Shown one piece after another: positions 1 through 14,400 of a DNA stretch of 64,000 nt. A program made the position numbers and the translations under genes. The stretch's first letter is position 1. Each line of letters begins with the position of its first letter. The notes under the pieces were generated by a model. It made no database searches. It was not told the DNA's origin and was given only the letters and a program-made list of their open reading frames with translations. Source of the DNA: Halichondria panicea. Taxonomy: Eukaryota > Porifera > Demospongiae > Suberitida > Halichondriidae. The DNA is taken from the NCBI RefSeq assembly GCF_963675165.1, contig NC_087385.1, forward strand, positions 1,922,501 through 1,986,500, written 5' to 3'.

Positions 1-2110
1 GCCTTTTATCGTTGCACGTTATATAGCTAATTGAAAAACAATTTTCGTGTAGGATTGCCAAACCGCGAAAATTAAGCCCTTCTAAAATTTCACACTATAC
101 GGTAAACCGTAGATTAGAGGGATAGAAAATGGAGTGGTGCACGTGATGATTTTACATTGAATCTGCAGTGGAGCCTCGAAAACTATCCGCGTTACGCCCT
201 ATGAACGAGGCTATTATGCCGGGTAACTCCCTCAAAATAAGAAAGTTGTGTTTCCTCGAGACATCATCTCTTTCAGCAATTTATAACACGCCTAGTCCAT
301 GAGCCACGTGTAGTACTTGCTAATGACTGACCACACCCAGTAAAACGAGACTTTCCAAAAAGTTATATGTTCCCAAAGCTGTTTTAGAGCTAATGGAACA
401 TGTAACATGTAAGCGTGCTGGTTATGACTACTACAATAGGTATAGACCTTGAAATATAAGTGAGTTTCACGGACTAAGCACAGTTACTTGTAGTTTATTA
501 TGCACTGGGTGTAGAAATAGGTATTGTTGTGATGGCCTCGATTAAACCGCAGCGTATAGCGCGGATGTATTCGAGAATACCACTAACTTTCAATCTATGG
601 GTAAACGTATGCAGTTGGCAGGTATGTGCTACGTGGAAAATGCTAACTTTGGGCCATCATATCGATAGAAGCGTTTTTCTCTAAAGCATAATTATAGATA
701 GAAGTGCTTTTTAACAGGGAATTGAATTTCAGTAACGTATGACTAAGTTACACTTTAGTTCTGCGTTCTCAATGCAATTCAAGAGTATAGATATAACCTA
801 TTTGGACGCATCAAGTAAATGGGTGGACAGTTCTTTTGGCCACTTTTAGTTCCATGTGACACTCGTCCGCTTAGTCTGTCTGTCAACGTAGAACGTGTTA
901 CACTGGCAAGTCAGCAGCTTTGTTATCAGACATGTGGTCATGATCAGTCGGAACACTTTTTATTGCACTAGCATTTGCTCATCAGTCCATTGTTTTTTCT
1001 TCAAACTCCTGTTACTTTTTTTAAGGTGGGAAACGGATGGTGGTGGTTGATTTCGAGGACGTTTAAACCCCTTCTTTTTCTTATTGGGCATCTCTTACAG
1101 TAGGACAGCTCTTACAGTGGGACAGCTCTTACAGTGGAACAGCTGCATTATTGTACATAAGTTAATATTATTATATTAATGTAAATCAGGTAAAAAAGCA
1201 AGCTACTGACGCCATTCAGTAAGTTTCTTAGTTAATGCAAACACTCAAACATTTTACCATCAACATAGCTAACTTACTACTTACCTGGAAGACGATGGCT
1301 CTTGATATGCGTATGCTTGAGTCAAGTAGCTTCTTTGCAAAACTAATGGTCTCAAGGGCGAAAGTACGGATTACCGTTACATTTCTCCGTATACTAGCCT
1401 AGTCGATAATTGATTGATGATTGGCCGATAATAGGTATAGGTCGTTAATCGATGCCTCACGCTATAACGTAACATTATAACAACAAATAGTATGAAACTC
1501 TTCTATAATAACACTCTAACTTGCAAAACATGGCGAGAGGCATTAGCACAGTGCAGCTTGCAGGACTCATTATTTTATAGCAACACTTCCCAGAAACCGC
1601 ACATGTAGTCTCATGAATCAGCCTCCCTTCCAAGAGGAGAGACCAGACCGTCTGAGCACTTTAGTCTGAAGATCATTGCACAATGAATATGTTAATTGTC
1701 ATGCATTACGTCACTGCCATAAACCATGCAGGTGAATGTAATTATTGGACAAATGTGCAAATATCACTATTAAATTGAACATTGATGAGACAGAGTTTGG
1801 CAAATGCGCTTCCGTGTTTACTATACAGCAGTTCAATCTTACTCTTAAATTGTTATAATAATAGTTAACCAGAGGCACGTAGGCGGCCGCGGGCTATAGT
1901 AGTCTTCTGCCTGTCTGTCTGTTTGTGATATCATTTTGCATGCATGTATATGTCAAAGTTCTGCGTTTACAGCATTGATGTAGCCTCAACATAACGAGTT
2001 ATTAGTTTTCATTTGCCAGAATTATATATAAAGGCGTCTCTTTTTTGAATACAAAAGCTAAAAAGCATATACCTTGCACGTTGGCCATTAGTAGATATAT
2101 ACTCGGCTTT
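1..2110. other. No gene recognised; decayed repeats
   Basis: No exon with coding-like sequence and matching phase was found. Fragments of MITEs are visible: a GCGAAAATTAAGCCC...ACTATACGGTAAACC end near 66-108, a variant of the 17258-17655 family near 590-740, and a start-codon-motif repeat at 1523-1571. The earlier exons of the RNF213-like gene must lie further upstream or are too diverged to see. Confidence 0.5.
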
Positions 2111-2117
2111 TTATTAT

Positions 2118-2655
2118 ATGCCTCGGTTGAGCACGCGGTATACGGTATAGTGTGCATGTTTTGTGTGTGTAAACTGCTATTGCTGCTCAATGATAAAGAT
2201 ATGCAATTAAGAGCTTCTATATATAGGCTTCTAGTCATGTTTTCTTGGATGTGAATTTGCAAATTAATGCTTTGTTCTCGAGTCTTGGCTATAATGATGT
2301 TTCAAATGTTTTACTTTGAAGGCTTTTGCAGACTCTTCAGACTCGTGTAGCAACAGCTGTTGTTATAGCTCTGCACTAGAGCACTAGTTATACTGGTAGC
2401 TGTATAAGAGCCATGCAGAGCTGCACTATTTCATGAGCCTTGCAGCCATTAATGATTTGGAGACTTTTAGTTTTTGGCATCCTTTTATATGTAGCATCAA
2501 TCATTCAATTTACCACTCTTTTGCATTACACCTGCATGCAAATTAAGTAATAGCTACTGTACATGTGTTTAATAATATTCTGCTAGTATTGCAGCTTCAT
2601 ATAGCCATATAGCTTTGGCGCCTACACCGAGGCATCAGCAGTGCACCCACAGTGC
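2118..2655 (+). repeat. Dispersed repeat, GCCTCGGT...CACCGAGGC family
   Basis: It starts with GCCTCGGTTGAGC...GGTATACGGTATAG and ends near ACACCGAGGCATCAGC. The same landmark order (CTTCTATA, CTTGGAT, TTCTCGAGT, CTCTTCAGA) occurs in a fuller copy at 29390-29935. The short ORFs here are not conserved and I do not call genes. Confidence 0.65.
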
Positions 2656-2713
2656 ATTCATTACCACAACTGAAACTATATCCGTGAGATTAGTAAGCAC
2701 TTCCAATAGGTTT

Positions 2714-2974
2714 CAGGGTTTCATCTAGTGGGGGGGGGGGGGGCTGGGGTGAACCTTCCCCCCCAAAATGCTCATCTTCCCCCCCCCCCCAAATTGTTGT
2801 ATAATAATTACATCATCACATTAGTACTGTCTATGATGTGCAATATGTAACTAGATCTACTGTGATGCACTAGCATGTAATAGGGTGTGTGGTCAACAAA
2901 TGTGGGAGTGGCCAAACATTTTGCGGCATGCATAAACCTTCCCCCCCAAACTTTTAATCCTAGATGAAACCCTG
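2714..2974. mobile_element. 261-bp TIR element with CAGGGTTTCATCTAG ends
   Basis: The left end CAGGGTTTCATCTAG and right end CTAGATGAAACCCTG are perfect inverse complements. Long G and C homopolymer tracts sit just inside. Same family as 7697-7958. Confidence 0.75.
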
Positions 2975-3084
2975 GTTTGTGAGATGGATTTGGAACACGT
3001 GCAGTTCTGTACAACGATCTCATAGTATATAAAAATTTATGTCAATTGTAATGCTATAATTTAACGTATCAACGTACACTAGTT

Positions 3085-3200
3085 GTACATGCAAATGACG
3101 TTGGGAGTTATGCTCTCGTCTGATCGATTTCTTATTCCCACGCTTTTTGGTGTTTCTTCTAGCCAATCCTAGCAATTTTTCACATTGCATCTAGTCGGTT
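3085..3200 (+). repeat. Single arm of a fold-back element (CCAATCCTAGCAATTTTTCACATT)
   Basis: One arm carrying GGAGTTATGCTCTCG, the GATTTCTT motif, CACGCTTTTTGGTG and CCAATCCTAGCAATTTTTC. Complete versions with both arms are at 25668-26220 and 45095-45380. Another single arm is at 8300-8425. Confidence 0.6.
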
Positions 3201-3589
3201 AATTAGTTGAGCGATGGAATTTTGGGGCGTTTTCAAACACTTGACGAGAAACATAATATCTAATTCCAGCCTAAGAATAGGCACTTCTCTACATTTAGGC
3301 CACTCAAAGTGGACATTTAGTTTCAGCTCCTTCAGATTCCAATGCGTTGGAGTGAGGATATTGGATATTATAACGTCATACTTGTCATATTGCGTCACTT
3401 CTCATCACAAATAAGATGAAAGAATTTCAAGAATGCATACAAATACACTCACAAAGACATACCTTAATGTTACTATTATACACGGGTAGTAATTTTTTCA
3501 TTTTTCTCTGTTTTTAGGGTACCAATTTTGGCGGATTTGTAGTAAATTCATTACCACAATATAATGATCTATACTCTAAGCAAGCTAGT

Positions 3590-4610
3590 AATAATGCTTT
3601 GTTCTCGAGTTATGCCTAGTTTTGCTTTTGGAATGCCTTTTCGGAAGAGCACGTAGCCAAACTTATTTACTGAGTGTTGCTACTCTACTTAGTAGTTAGC
3701 TCTGCACTAGAACGCTAGCTATTGGTAGCTGCACTCTGCCTAGCCTCGATTCCAGGCCGCACTTCACTCAGGGAAGTGGAGGCCAGTGAAGGAGGCTATA
3801 GGCTCTGCCTGGAATCGAGGCTACTGCTGATACAGCCATTAATTTAGACTTGAACTTTGGCATCGATCGTTTTTAACAACAATCATGGTTGATTATTACC
3901 CATGCACATGCAGCATGCAATTAATCATCATGTGTATAAAATTAAGCTATTAGTAGCTTTATGTTATGTAGCTTTGGCATCTACACCGAGGCATCAGCAC
4001 CTGCGGTGCTTTCATTTACCGAGCGTTGCTACTCTACTTAGTAGTTAGCTCTGCACTATAACACTATAGCCATTGGTAGCTGCAAGGGTGAGAAGAGAGC
4101 TGCAAGGCTCGCTGCGCTGATATGATGCAGCCATTACTTTTAGACTTGAACTTTTGACATAGATCGTTTTTAACAACAATCATGGTCGATCATTACCCAG
4201 TTTGCCTGCAGCAAAATTAATTAATGCAAATGTTCTGTAGCTTTGGCATCTCCACCAAGGCATCAGCACCTGCGGTGCTTTCATTAGCTCTGCACTAGAG
4301 TGCTTGCTATTGGTAGTTGCAAGAGTGAGAAGAGAGCTGCAAGGCTCTGCTGTCAGACTGCGATGCAGCCATTCATTTTAGATTTGGACTTTTGGCATCG
4401 ATCGTTTTTAATAATGATCATGGCCGATTATTACCCACTCTTCGTTTTTCTCCGTGTGGTTCTGGATTCTGCATGCATGCAGCAAAATTTATTAATGGCA
4501 AACAATTTTCATCATGCAATAACTATGTTATAATGTATAGCTTTGATACCTGCACAGAGGCATCAGCACCCGCGGTGATTTCATTTATTATGGCTAGATA
4601 ATATGACGGT
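3590..4610 (+). repeat. Tandem/nested copies of CACCGAGGCATCAGCACC repeat
   Basis: Three partial copies lie in a row. Each contains TAGCTCTGCACTA, GCTGCAAGGCT, TTTTTAACAACAATCATGG or a variant, CATTACCCA and then CACC(G/A)AGGCATCAGCACC. A palindrome at about 3739-3825 (CTCGATTCCAGGC and complement) is inserted in the first. No gene is seen. Confidence 0.6.
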
Positions 4611-5250
4611 TTGGATGTTGTTTGGCAGATCAAGAGCAGAATAATTCATTGTCCTTCATTATGCTCGAGACAAGAACCGCAAAATTAGTCATTAGATTTG
4701 GGGGTAAGGTCGTTTTAAGCCGCGGCTATTTCCTGAAATACAGGCACCTCGCTATTCCGAACGAATTCTGCTTTTTGACTTATGCCCCACCCAATAACTC
4801 AATTGCTCCGTTTCTTAGGCTCCTTCCCTTTACACTAGTTGCATGCATGTGGGAAGCAAAACTAATAATTGACTATGGAATTCAGCAAAACTAATGAAAA
4901 ACACATGTCTATTAAAAACTTGACGTCATTGGGTAACAAGTTAGTTATTGCAGGCGCCCTCGTGCGCAACATGCCATAATGTCCTCGGGCATTAGTGCAA
5001 TGCCTGCATGCAATAACTAATACTTATATAGTTCAACTGTAAAACAAATTGTCGTGTCCTCAGTTAATTGCTGTAGCCTTAATTGAATTGACATAGCGTA
5101 GCCTCAGTTGAATCGCCCACAGCCTCGAACTTTGAACCTTCAACATAAATTGCCTTATGTGTGTACTTCAGGGCCACCCTATAATTATAGTTAAGCGCAT
5201 ACTCAACTGCTGACTTTTGCACTGGAATATAATTTATGTTATCCTCACAG

Positions 5251-5409
5251 GACTCAGTGGACGAGAGCGAGTGTCGCCGGTACAATCAACTGATGGAGGT
5301 GATTGGTTGGTTCTTCTTTGACCTGCTCATCCTTGGTTACGTGGAAGACCCAGTCACTGGGAAATCGTTCCGAGTACCTGGTGGACTTCAGTGGGCCATC
5401 TATATCGAA
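5251..5409 (+). CDS. RNF213-like exon 1 of window (pre-AAA region)
   Basis: 53 codons, phase 0 to 0, acceptor ctcacag, donor GTGAGT. It encodes a segment containing DPVTG and ending QWAIYIE, which runs directly into VPSREGD of the next exon. The DPVTG...WA.Y.EVP stretch matches the region preceding the first active AAA unit in RNF213 proteins. The upstream exon is not in the window as far as I can see. Confidence 0.82.
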
Positions 5410-8400
5410 GTGAGTGTACAAAGAACGTTTGTATACAGCTGCTATATACATCTGTCAAAATTATACTGATCTTCTATCTGTTGTGATGTTGAACACTACT
5501 TAGTGCTGATCACATGATCTCCAGCCAATCAGCTTATCTGAAAGTAGTCAGGTAACCATAGATTAAATAACTTAATCCACACTTAAGTGTGCTTTAAGTT
5601 GGTTTGTTAATGCACACTTTTTATCAAACAATCATAATACAAGCAGATTGAATCTGAATGTCATCATAATTAATAATATTACAAGCAGATTGAATATGTA
5701 CACAAGCAAAGCTAAAAAGTATTAGAAAGTTGAATGTTATTGTTTCGACTTGTTTCATGTGTACCGAATTGCTGACTTGACCATAGCATCACTTTTTCGT
5801 CTGGAGAAGATGTACGTACCTGTACCTAAGCCAGATCCATATAATCGTTTATCAAAGGTGCTTCGAATATCATAGCGTTCCAAAAGAGCAAACCAGATAC
5901 TCATTGCCATATAGTTTGCGCACAAAGTTTCCCATCCAGTAAGCCAGATCAACTGGAGGCATATCCAGTAGTGGGATCGGGACTGTTGGTCAGCACGAGA
6001 AATAAGTCGAGAACATGCCCAGTCAGTCCAGATAGCTTTAGATCGTATCTCCTTCTCCTTTGCATCAGTTACTGGATCTACAAACCTACTAAAACTTGCT
6101 ATTACGTCTAGCTAGCTAGCTAGCCACCAGCAACTGATTTAAAATATAGCTAGATCTAGCTGCCACGAGGCTAGAGCTCACGTGACAGCACTAAATCCTT
6201 TAGAACACACCTAGCCAAGTCACGTGTTTTAATGCTGGTGTACTCGGATGGCCTCTTGGTTACGTAATGCACTCGGCTGCGCCTCGAGCACCACGTTAAC
6301 CTCGAGGCCATCCTCGGCACGCAGATTAAAACACTTAATCTTGGCTAGGTGTGTTCTAAATAATACTTAACTCTTTACTTGCCAATTAAGGCGTCATAAA
6401 ATTAATGGGTTCCCTTGCACTTGCAACAAGGGTTCCCTGGAAGGGATCCCCTTTAACCGGGGTTTCTGCACTTTTAAGGTTTGAGCACCCCTTAAATAAT
6501 TTTCTTGCTACCTACAGTGAGGTCTGGTGGGTGCTCAAAAATGTGTGATAATTATTGCAGTACACGAATATTCACATGCATACATTACTATTTTCACATT
6601 TCACCGCGTTTCGTCTGACTGAGTAATACTAAGTAAATTTCTTGGAAAGCATTTTCTCATTGTTCAGAAGATTCTGGATAATCATACAGCATCTAGTCAA
6701 CTACAATCCGGACCATGGGCTTTTTCGTTCGCTTTCACGTAGCAGATGACTTCTCAGGCTCCACTTTCTTACCTGTAGACGTAATTCCGCCATCTCTAAA
6801 TGACAGCACACAGCAACGTCACATGGTGATGGGCGTCTGTAACACACCGTAATCTATACACAGTGCAGTACAACCTCCCTTTCTTCAACTCTCCATGCAT
6901 TCTCATCATGCTATTTTTATGCTATAGATTTATGCACTGCATGGCTATATCTACCTTAGACGCTATAGGCATAGGCCTCCATGCTCTTGCAACACACTGC
7001 ACTTCGAAAGCACATCTGTACAGTACCATATAGACTCATTGCAGTGATGTAATCAATCATTGGAATGTGAGATACCAGTAGCAGACTTGTACGTACAATC
7101 ATAGTACAATGAGCACGATTTGGCTAGTATAGTGTATGTAGATATGTTCGTGGTTTTTGTGAATTAAGCATGTACCGCAAACATTTATAACCACGAATTT
7201 AATATCGCATGCAACAAAAAGGTTGCTATTTCACGAAAATTAAATCCATGAAAACCTTTCTAAAGGCATTTCCGCGAAAATTTATACCCTCGAAATATAC
7301 CTGCTATACGGTGTTAAACATGTTCATCCGTAATTGACCGTCAAGCCCTTTCCATCCCCACATACTCTCAGTCTGGAAAGATCTTTTCCAACGTAACTGT
7401 AAGATAAATGGTTCAAATCATCTACAGTCACTGGAGGATTTATCTGCAGCTTGATTGTTATAAGCTTGCTGTCTTAATTTTGCACACTGCACTAGCACAG
7501 TCTTGCCGATCCATTATAATATCATGCAATCTACCACAAAAGAAACTAAGTGATACCGTGGGCGTAAGAATGTCACATGACATTGATACTGCACTCTGAT
7601 TGGTCAGTACCAGATTCAGGTAACGGCACAACTCTCAGATAGGCAATCCACCAGTCCCTTACCCCGAGGAAGGGCTGGCTAGTGAGTCTATAGGATCAGG
7701 GTTCTATCTAGAAGAAATATTTTGGGGGGGAAGATATTTTGTGGGGGGAAGCCTACGGCGAGTGCAAAGCACGAGCCGTAGGCTGAAAGGGGGGTCCAGG
7801 GGTCCTCCCCCGGAAAATTTTTTATTCTAGATGGCCAGAGACGCAATTTGAGCCAAATAAGGTGGAAGGTTTGGGGGGGAAGTTGGATAGTTTGGGGGGG
7901 AAGTTGGGTAGTTTGGGGGGGAAGCTTCCCCCCTGCCCCCCCACTAGATAGAACCCTGAGGATATCCCCCTTTTTCTGCGCATGCACATTCAATCCCACG
8001 TGTTTGAGATCATAGATCTATGGTGAGATCAAGACAGAATAATAATTTTCATAAGGTCCACGTAAGCACTACAATCAGTACAATGTGAAAGCAAACATGG
8101 CGAGACGCATTAACACAGCGCAGCTTGCAGCACTCGTTAGGAGACTGTGATCCAAGCTTCCATCCACAATATCACTTCCATGTCACCACGCATGGATGGA
8201 TTATTATAGGGAACATTATCAGCATGGTCATTATGTCACACCAAAAATGTATTTACCAAATAGCATGAAAAAACTACCGCGAAAAAACACAAAAAAGCAT
8301 TTTTGCAAAATGTATATGTGAATGACGTTGTAACAGATTGGAGTTATGCACTCGCCGAATTTCTTGTTTCTACGCTTTTTTGTGCTTTTCCTGGCCAATC

Positions 8401-11400
8401 CTATCACATTGCAAACGTTGGATTAGTAGTACAATTGAATACACACACGTCCAATGCGCATCCACACGCACTGAGGCATAGTTGTATAAGCACACGACAA
8501 TATTTAGTATACACCCACTCACCCCTCATAGGTTCCGTCCAGAGAAGGAGACATGAATTCCGCACTCAAACAGTTCCGGGAGGAGGTGCCGACTCTGGGG
8601 TTGCTAGGCGAACAGTACTTTATCCTCTCAGAGAAGCCGTACAGTGTGGACAATGATGTGCAGCTGGTGTGCAAGTATCTGCAGGCATACGATACAGGAG
8701 GGATAATAGGCATTGACAGGCTCTATTGTGAGTGTGCACAAGGTGTAGCCAGGATTTTGGGGAAGGAGGTGCATGCTATTATACTGTTCACACCCGTTTT
8801 TAGCCGCACAGCACCAAAATTTGGTTTACCAAAAGCCACACCTCTTATATGAAGTCATAACTAACTTATCTGGCTAGTTGAGCGTGGCCCAATCTTCTTA
8901 TAGTTGCATGGAGAAGCTATTTTAGTTACGAAATAAAACTATAGTCTACAGATTTAAGCCAGAATAAATAGCTCACAGTTTAGAAATCGTTTTGCTTGCC
9001 TACTTCCAGGCCGATTAAAATACGGCCTGATGCCTATTGCATGGTAATAGTGCGCATGCATTAGTTTATTCTCCAGAATCTGGGTAATCCTCTTTTCATC
9101 TATTTTCTATCTATGTACATCAGCTTAGCTCTCTATTACGTTGTTCCAGAAGGCTTTCACACTAGTCTGAAGCCGGAAGAGGCTCTCATCTACCTCTGTA
9201 TGGTCAGGATGTCTTATACCTTGGGTCTGTACAGGCTATGCATGGGAAGTGTATGGTGCCTCTTAACTGCTACTTGCGAAGACAACCCAGCTATAGGACC
9301 ATCGTAGACGTAGATGAGAGCCTCCAAACTAGTGTTCAAGCCTTCTAGACCAACGCAATAGATGGCATAAGCCACAGCTTCACGGAACTCAGTCATGGAG
9401 ATAAAGTATTACAGAATCGAACATATTCCAAATAAACGCTAATTTACGGTATAATTTACTAAGGTTTAACTTTTACGTTTGTAGTACGATTACCCATATT
9501 CTGGTTTTTGAAGCTCATGCACTATCACCCATGCAATAGGTACCAGGCCGTATTTTAATGCGGCCTGGAATCGAGGCTACTTGCCTACTAGCTATAGCTA
9601 ACTGCAGCAAGATCTGGAAGAGAAGGGGGTGCTCAACTAGACTATTCATTTACATTTCTATACTAGACTCAGGCTGGATAGGGGTGCTCAAGCACCTCTA
9701 GCACTTCCCCTGGCTACATCCCTGCATGCATGCACTGGTGGAGATGAGTGCATGTGGTGCTCAGTTTTTATGTGTGACTCATTGCACGTATTATGTTTCC
9801 CCCTGCCCTCAGGCGGTCGGCTAGTCAAATTCAGTGAGGACCCCAACATTCTTCCTCATCAGTGCCAGAAGCTGCTTCACAAGTACATGCCTGATCATAT
9901 CCGTTCCACCAAAATCACTCAGAGGCTCTTCGTCAAGTATGTCGTTGTTGTGTACATAATCATGCAGCATACGTGCATGTACACATGCATGTAAATAGGA
10001 GTTATTGCTCATTGTAGTCACTGAGACATCAAAGGACTGTACCGTAATCTACAGAGATTACGCCCACCCTAATTGCATGCTACATAAAAGCTATAGGTAG
10101 GATGGGCTTAATTTTGAAAATGGTTGTTTTGTTTCCAAATTATGCCCACCCAGGTGTTTGCCTTGCACTGCGGGTGCTGATGCAGGTGCAAAGCTACACA
10201 CATTATATCATGATGAATGTTTTTGCATTACCCCCACACACTATATTTTGCTGCATGCAAAACTCAAAGAGTGGGTAATGATCGACCATGATTGTTGTTA
10301 AAAACATCAATTTTCCTATAAGCATGCACATTAGAGAGCCCTGCCCACATATCAATTGCATGACATCAGCCTATAGTAACTACAGATCACTATCATTCAA
10401 GCTGAGGTGCTAGCTCGGTATTAGTTGATCTGTGTGTTCTTGTGTGAAAGGGGGGTCCATGGAACCTATGGAACCTGTCTGGATTCGCCACTGGCCTTTT
10501 ATTTGTATGTGATGTTACACTTACACTACAATTTATATTTGAAAAATTGCACTATTTTCATATTTCACCGCATTTCGTCTGACTGACTAAGTAAGTAAGT
10601 AAAATTCTTGGAAAGCATTTCCTCCTTGTACAGACATGTTCAGATACAGCCTCTATATAGTCGACTATACAACCCAGACCATGGGCGTTTTTCTCAGAAT
10701 TACGTTTGCTTTCAAACCTCTCAGGCTCCACTTTTCTTAACTATACGAAAATCTGCTTGACAGCAATCACATGGCAACTATGATATAACGAGCTACGTGA
10801 CTTGACTGCTTAATTCACTTCTCACCAAAGTCTGCCACAATGTTGCCACAGAACCCCGATTACCACTAAGCTAAGATCCAGCAACGTTTCACATTACAAA
10901 TGTTTGTTTAGTTTGATATTGATATTACCAGGATACAGTCCGATTCAACTACACCACACCACACCACACCAGCCTATTACAGTTTGTTTAACGCACTGTA
11001 GTGCATTGATGCATGTTGAATCCCAATGCAGTAGAGTAGAATCCTGCAATTTGATTGGTCCATTAGGTAAATGATCCTTGAATTTTGAAATGATTACATA
11101 ATCAGCAATAACTACTTTATAACGTCATCTGTGCTGCTAATACAACTATCTTGCATGACCTATATACGTGCATGCATGGTGTTAAATTCTATTTGCATTG
11201 AGTTCAACCTCGTTAATCTACAGTACACCGAGTAATAAATATGCAAGCCATGCACCCGACTAGATACCATTACCATTACATAGTTATATATCGGTCTTGG
11301 TACTGCTGCAAGCGTTGAGTACAGCTACCCATTACCGCAATGCTCCTTGGAGAGTGAGCCAGACTATGACTGAAGGCCGTTATTATGGTTAGGAAGCCCC

Positions 11401-14400
11401 TCTAATTAATTATAGGGGTGCAACCTCGCTAATTAGATAATGATTAAGCGTTTCTAATAATTATGTTGCTCCCCTAATTAAATACTTGGGGGTAAAGATG
11501 TGGCCTAGCCAACAGTCATAGCCACGGCTCAGTCATGTCGTAACGACATGCAGAGAAGTGTATAGAAACCAAGGGAGGGTTGGGTGTGGGGCTTTAACTC
11601 AGATAGCTATAATCAAGCACGAGGTGTAGAGATAATTGCACATGCGCGTAGATGCTGGGCAGTACATAATACAGTAGGCGGGGCAAGCGGAGTACCTCGA
11701 TTAACCTTGTTTACCGTATATCTTCTAATTTATCGGACAGCAAAAAATAATTATTTTGGAAATTGTCCGGGCATAATTGGAATATATTTTTATAGCACAC
11801 GTGAGATGTCCGGAATAATTAGAACAGTCATGCGCATGCGCTTTGCAGCTGCATGGGAGCTTAGCAAAGACTTGCCCATGCACAGTATAGTAGTTAATAC
11901 TGGCAACAAACTGAACAGATGTCTCTCCACAATTTCTTCACTACATGCCAGCCAGCCAGTGTTCCTAAGTCTCAAGTATCAATTCTACAGTTTTGCCAGC
12001 AACACTGCAAAAACACTTTTGTTAATTTAACAAACAAAAGTTTGTCCCGGTGATGAATCTCACATGACAGAATAATATTTGTTAGAATGACAAAGGTAAA
12101 ACAACCTACAATGTTTTGTCATTCAAGCAAAGAAATTATGTCAAAACAACAAAGTATTATGTCATCTGAATTTCACCAATTTATTGTACTTCTATGTCAA
12201 AATAGCAAAGTGAATGCTGAATTAACACTGCTATAAAGTGAATTTCTTTGTTAAATTAACACTATACCTTTGTCATTTAATTAGTTGTTTTCTCGTGCAC
12301 GTACGCACATGCAGAAGGTCAAACGGTATTAGAACAATGAGTTTATGATAGAATAAGATCACTGGATCACATGACATGCAGCACAATAATTTCTTCTGTC
12401 AGTAAATTGTTTTTAGTGTTCATCACTTAGCTACATCCCTCACATCATTTTCGTCACAATAAGCCCCTACAGAACAAAAGATTGAAGTCACTATAGTTAC
12501 CAACACATATGTAGTGCAAAATGTAAATAGTATAAGCTATCACCCCCATGGACGAAGTTGACCAGTGTAACTGACACGTGAGGACACATACACACAAACT
12601 GGTAAATTACAATGCTAGCTATCACCCCATGGACGAAGTTGACCAGTCGAAACCAGTGTAACTGACACGTGAGGACACATACACACAAACTGGTAAATTA
12701 CAATGCTAGCTATCACCCCATGGACGAAGTTGACCAGTCGAAACCAGTGTAACTGACACGTGAGGACACATACACACAAACTCGTAAATCAGTATGCTAG
12801 CTATCACCCCATGGACGAAGTTGACCAGTCAAAACCAGTGTAACTGACGCATGAGGACACATACACACAAACTGGTAAATTACAATGCTAGCTATCACCC
12901 CATGGACGAAGTTGACCAGTCGAAACCAGTGTAACTGACACGTGAGGACACATACACACAAACTGGTAAATTACAATGCTAGCTATCACCCCATGGACGA
13001 AGTTGACCAGTCGAAACCAGTGTAACTGACACATGAGGACACATACACACAAACTGGTAAATTACAATGCTAGCTATCACTCCATGGACGAAGTTGACCA
13101 GTCGAAACCAGTGTAACTGACGCATGAGGACACATACACACAAACTGGTAAATTACAATGCTAGCTATCACCCCATGGACGAAGTTGACCAGTCGAAACC
13201 AGTGTAACTGACGCATGAGGACACATACACACAAACTGGTAAATTACAATGCTAGCTATCACCCCATGGACGAAGTTGACCAGTCGAAACCAGTGTAACT
13301 GACACGTGAGGACACATACACACAAACTCGTAAATCAGTATGCTAGCTATCACCCCATGGACGAAGTTGACCAGTCGAAACCAGTGTAACTGACACATGA
13401 GGACACATACACACAAACTCGTAAATCAGTATACTAGCTATCACCCCATGGACGAAGTTGACCAGTCGAAACCAGTGCATGAAGACACAAACTCGTAAAT
13501 CAGTATGCTACAGATGAAGGTCAAAACCAGGCCAGGGACAGTTGCTAGCTATATAGTTTTATGGAATCTGACATAACTTGCAAGTCGTTTCTTTGAAGTC
13601 GATGAAGGTGGTTAAGTAGACTCCTAGCTGGTACACATTGTGGGGCCGAGGTACGGTAAAATCTGCAGCTGGAAGAAACACGTAAACACATTTATTTAGC
13701 AATGAGCAACATAACTTAAATCCTTTTTCTTTGAAGCTGGTACATGGTGGAGTTATACGCCGATATCGATACGGTATAGCAGTGATTTGTAAACTGTGAA
13801 TTCAGAGAGTTTTGGGATCATGTACATGCCATGCGCCAACAGCATGCAATGGAACTTAACTTTTTTCTTTGAGATGGTGGTACTATCTACTCTTTAAGAA
13901 AATCTGAAAGAGAGTATTGGGCAATAAGTTGAGTTTAGCAATGAGCACTGACTAACTTGCAATTGTCTTTTCTTTCAAGCTGCAGATGCAGGTGACTCTT
14001 GACTCCTAGATCCTAGCTGGTGTACATGGAACATGGTAGCCCAGGGCCAGGGGTACAGGCATGCAGTCAGTGACGGTATAAAGCTGCATGAGCAGCTGCA
14101 GTCTGGTGCAGCTGCAAGTAGATCTACCATGTGCTAAGTATGTTTGAGGCCCCGCCCTGTTATTCCTGAACGCCCCCTCATGCCACACCTATAGTTCCAG
14201 CTTAATTATAGTCTCGAGGCCAAACTCTCCTGGCCTCGAGACTAGCTAGAGTTAGAGGCTAGAGAGAAGCTCGATCCCAGGCCGCTCTTCAGGCCAGGCC
14301 TTGTGAAGGAGGCTATAGAGAGAAGGCTGCCTGCACTGCACTGCACTGAAGGACTCTGGAGGCTCCTGACTTCTTCACTGCCACTGTAACTTACCATGCC

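Noticed and set aside
4622-4894. 90-codon + strand frame near the window start
   Set aside because: No similarity recognised, no splice phase fit to exon 1, and flanked by repeats.
8303-8656. 117-codon frame overlapping exon 2
   Set aside because: It is in a different frame from the RNF213-like exon and starts in a repeat arm.
11584-12030. 148-codon + strand frame
   Set aside because: It runs from a dispersed repeat across the left TIR at 11714 into the nested element, so it is chimeric and has no recognised domain.
12497-12688. Antisense frame rich in Cys/Val over the minisatellite
   Set aside because: It follows the 91-bp unit, which is not a multiple of three, so the protein would change frame each unit.
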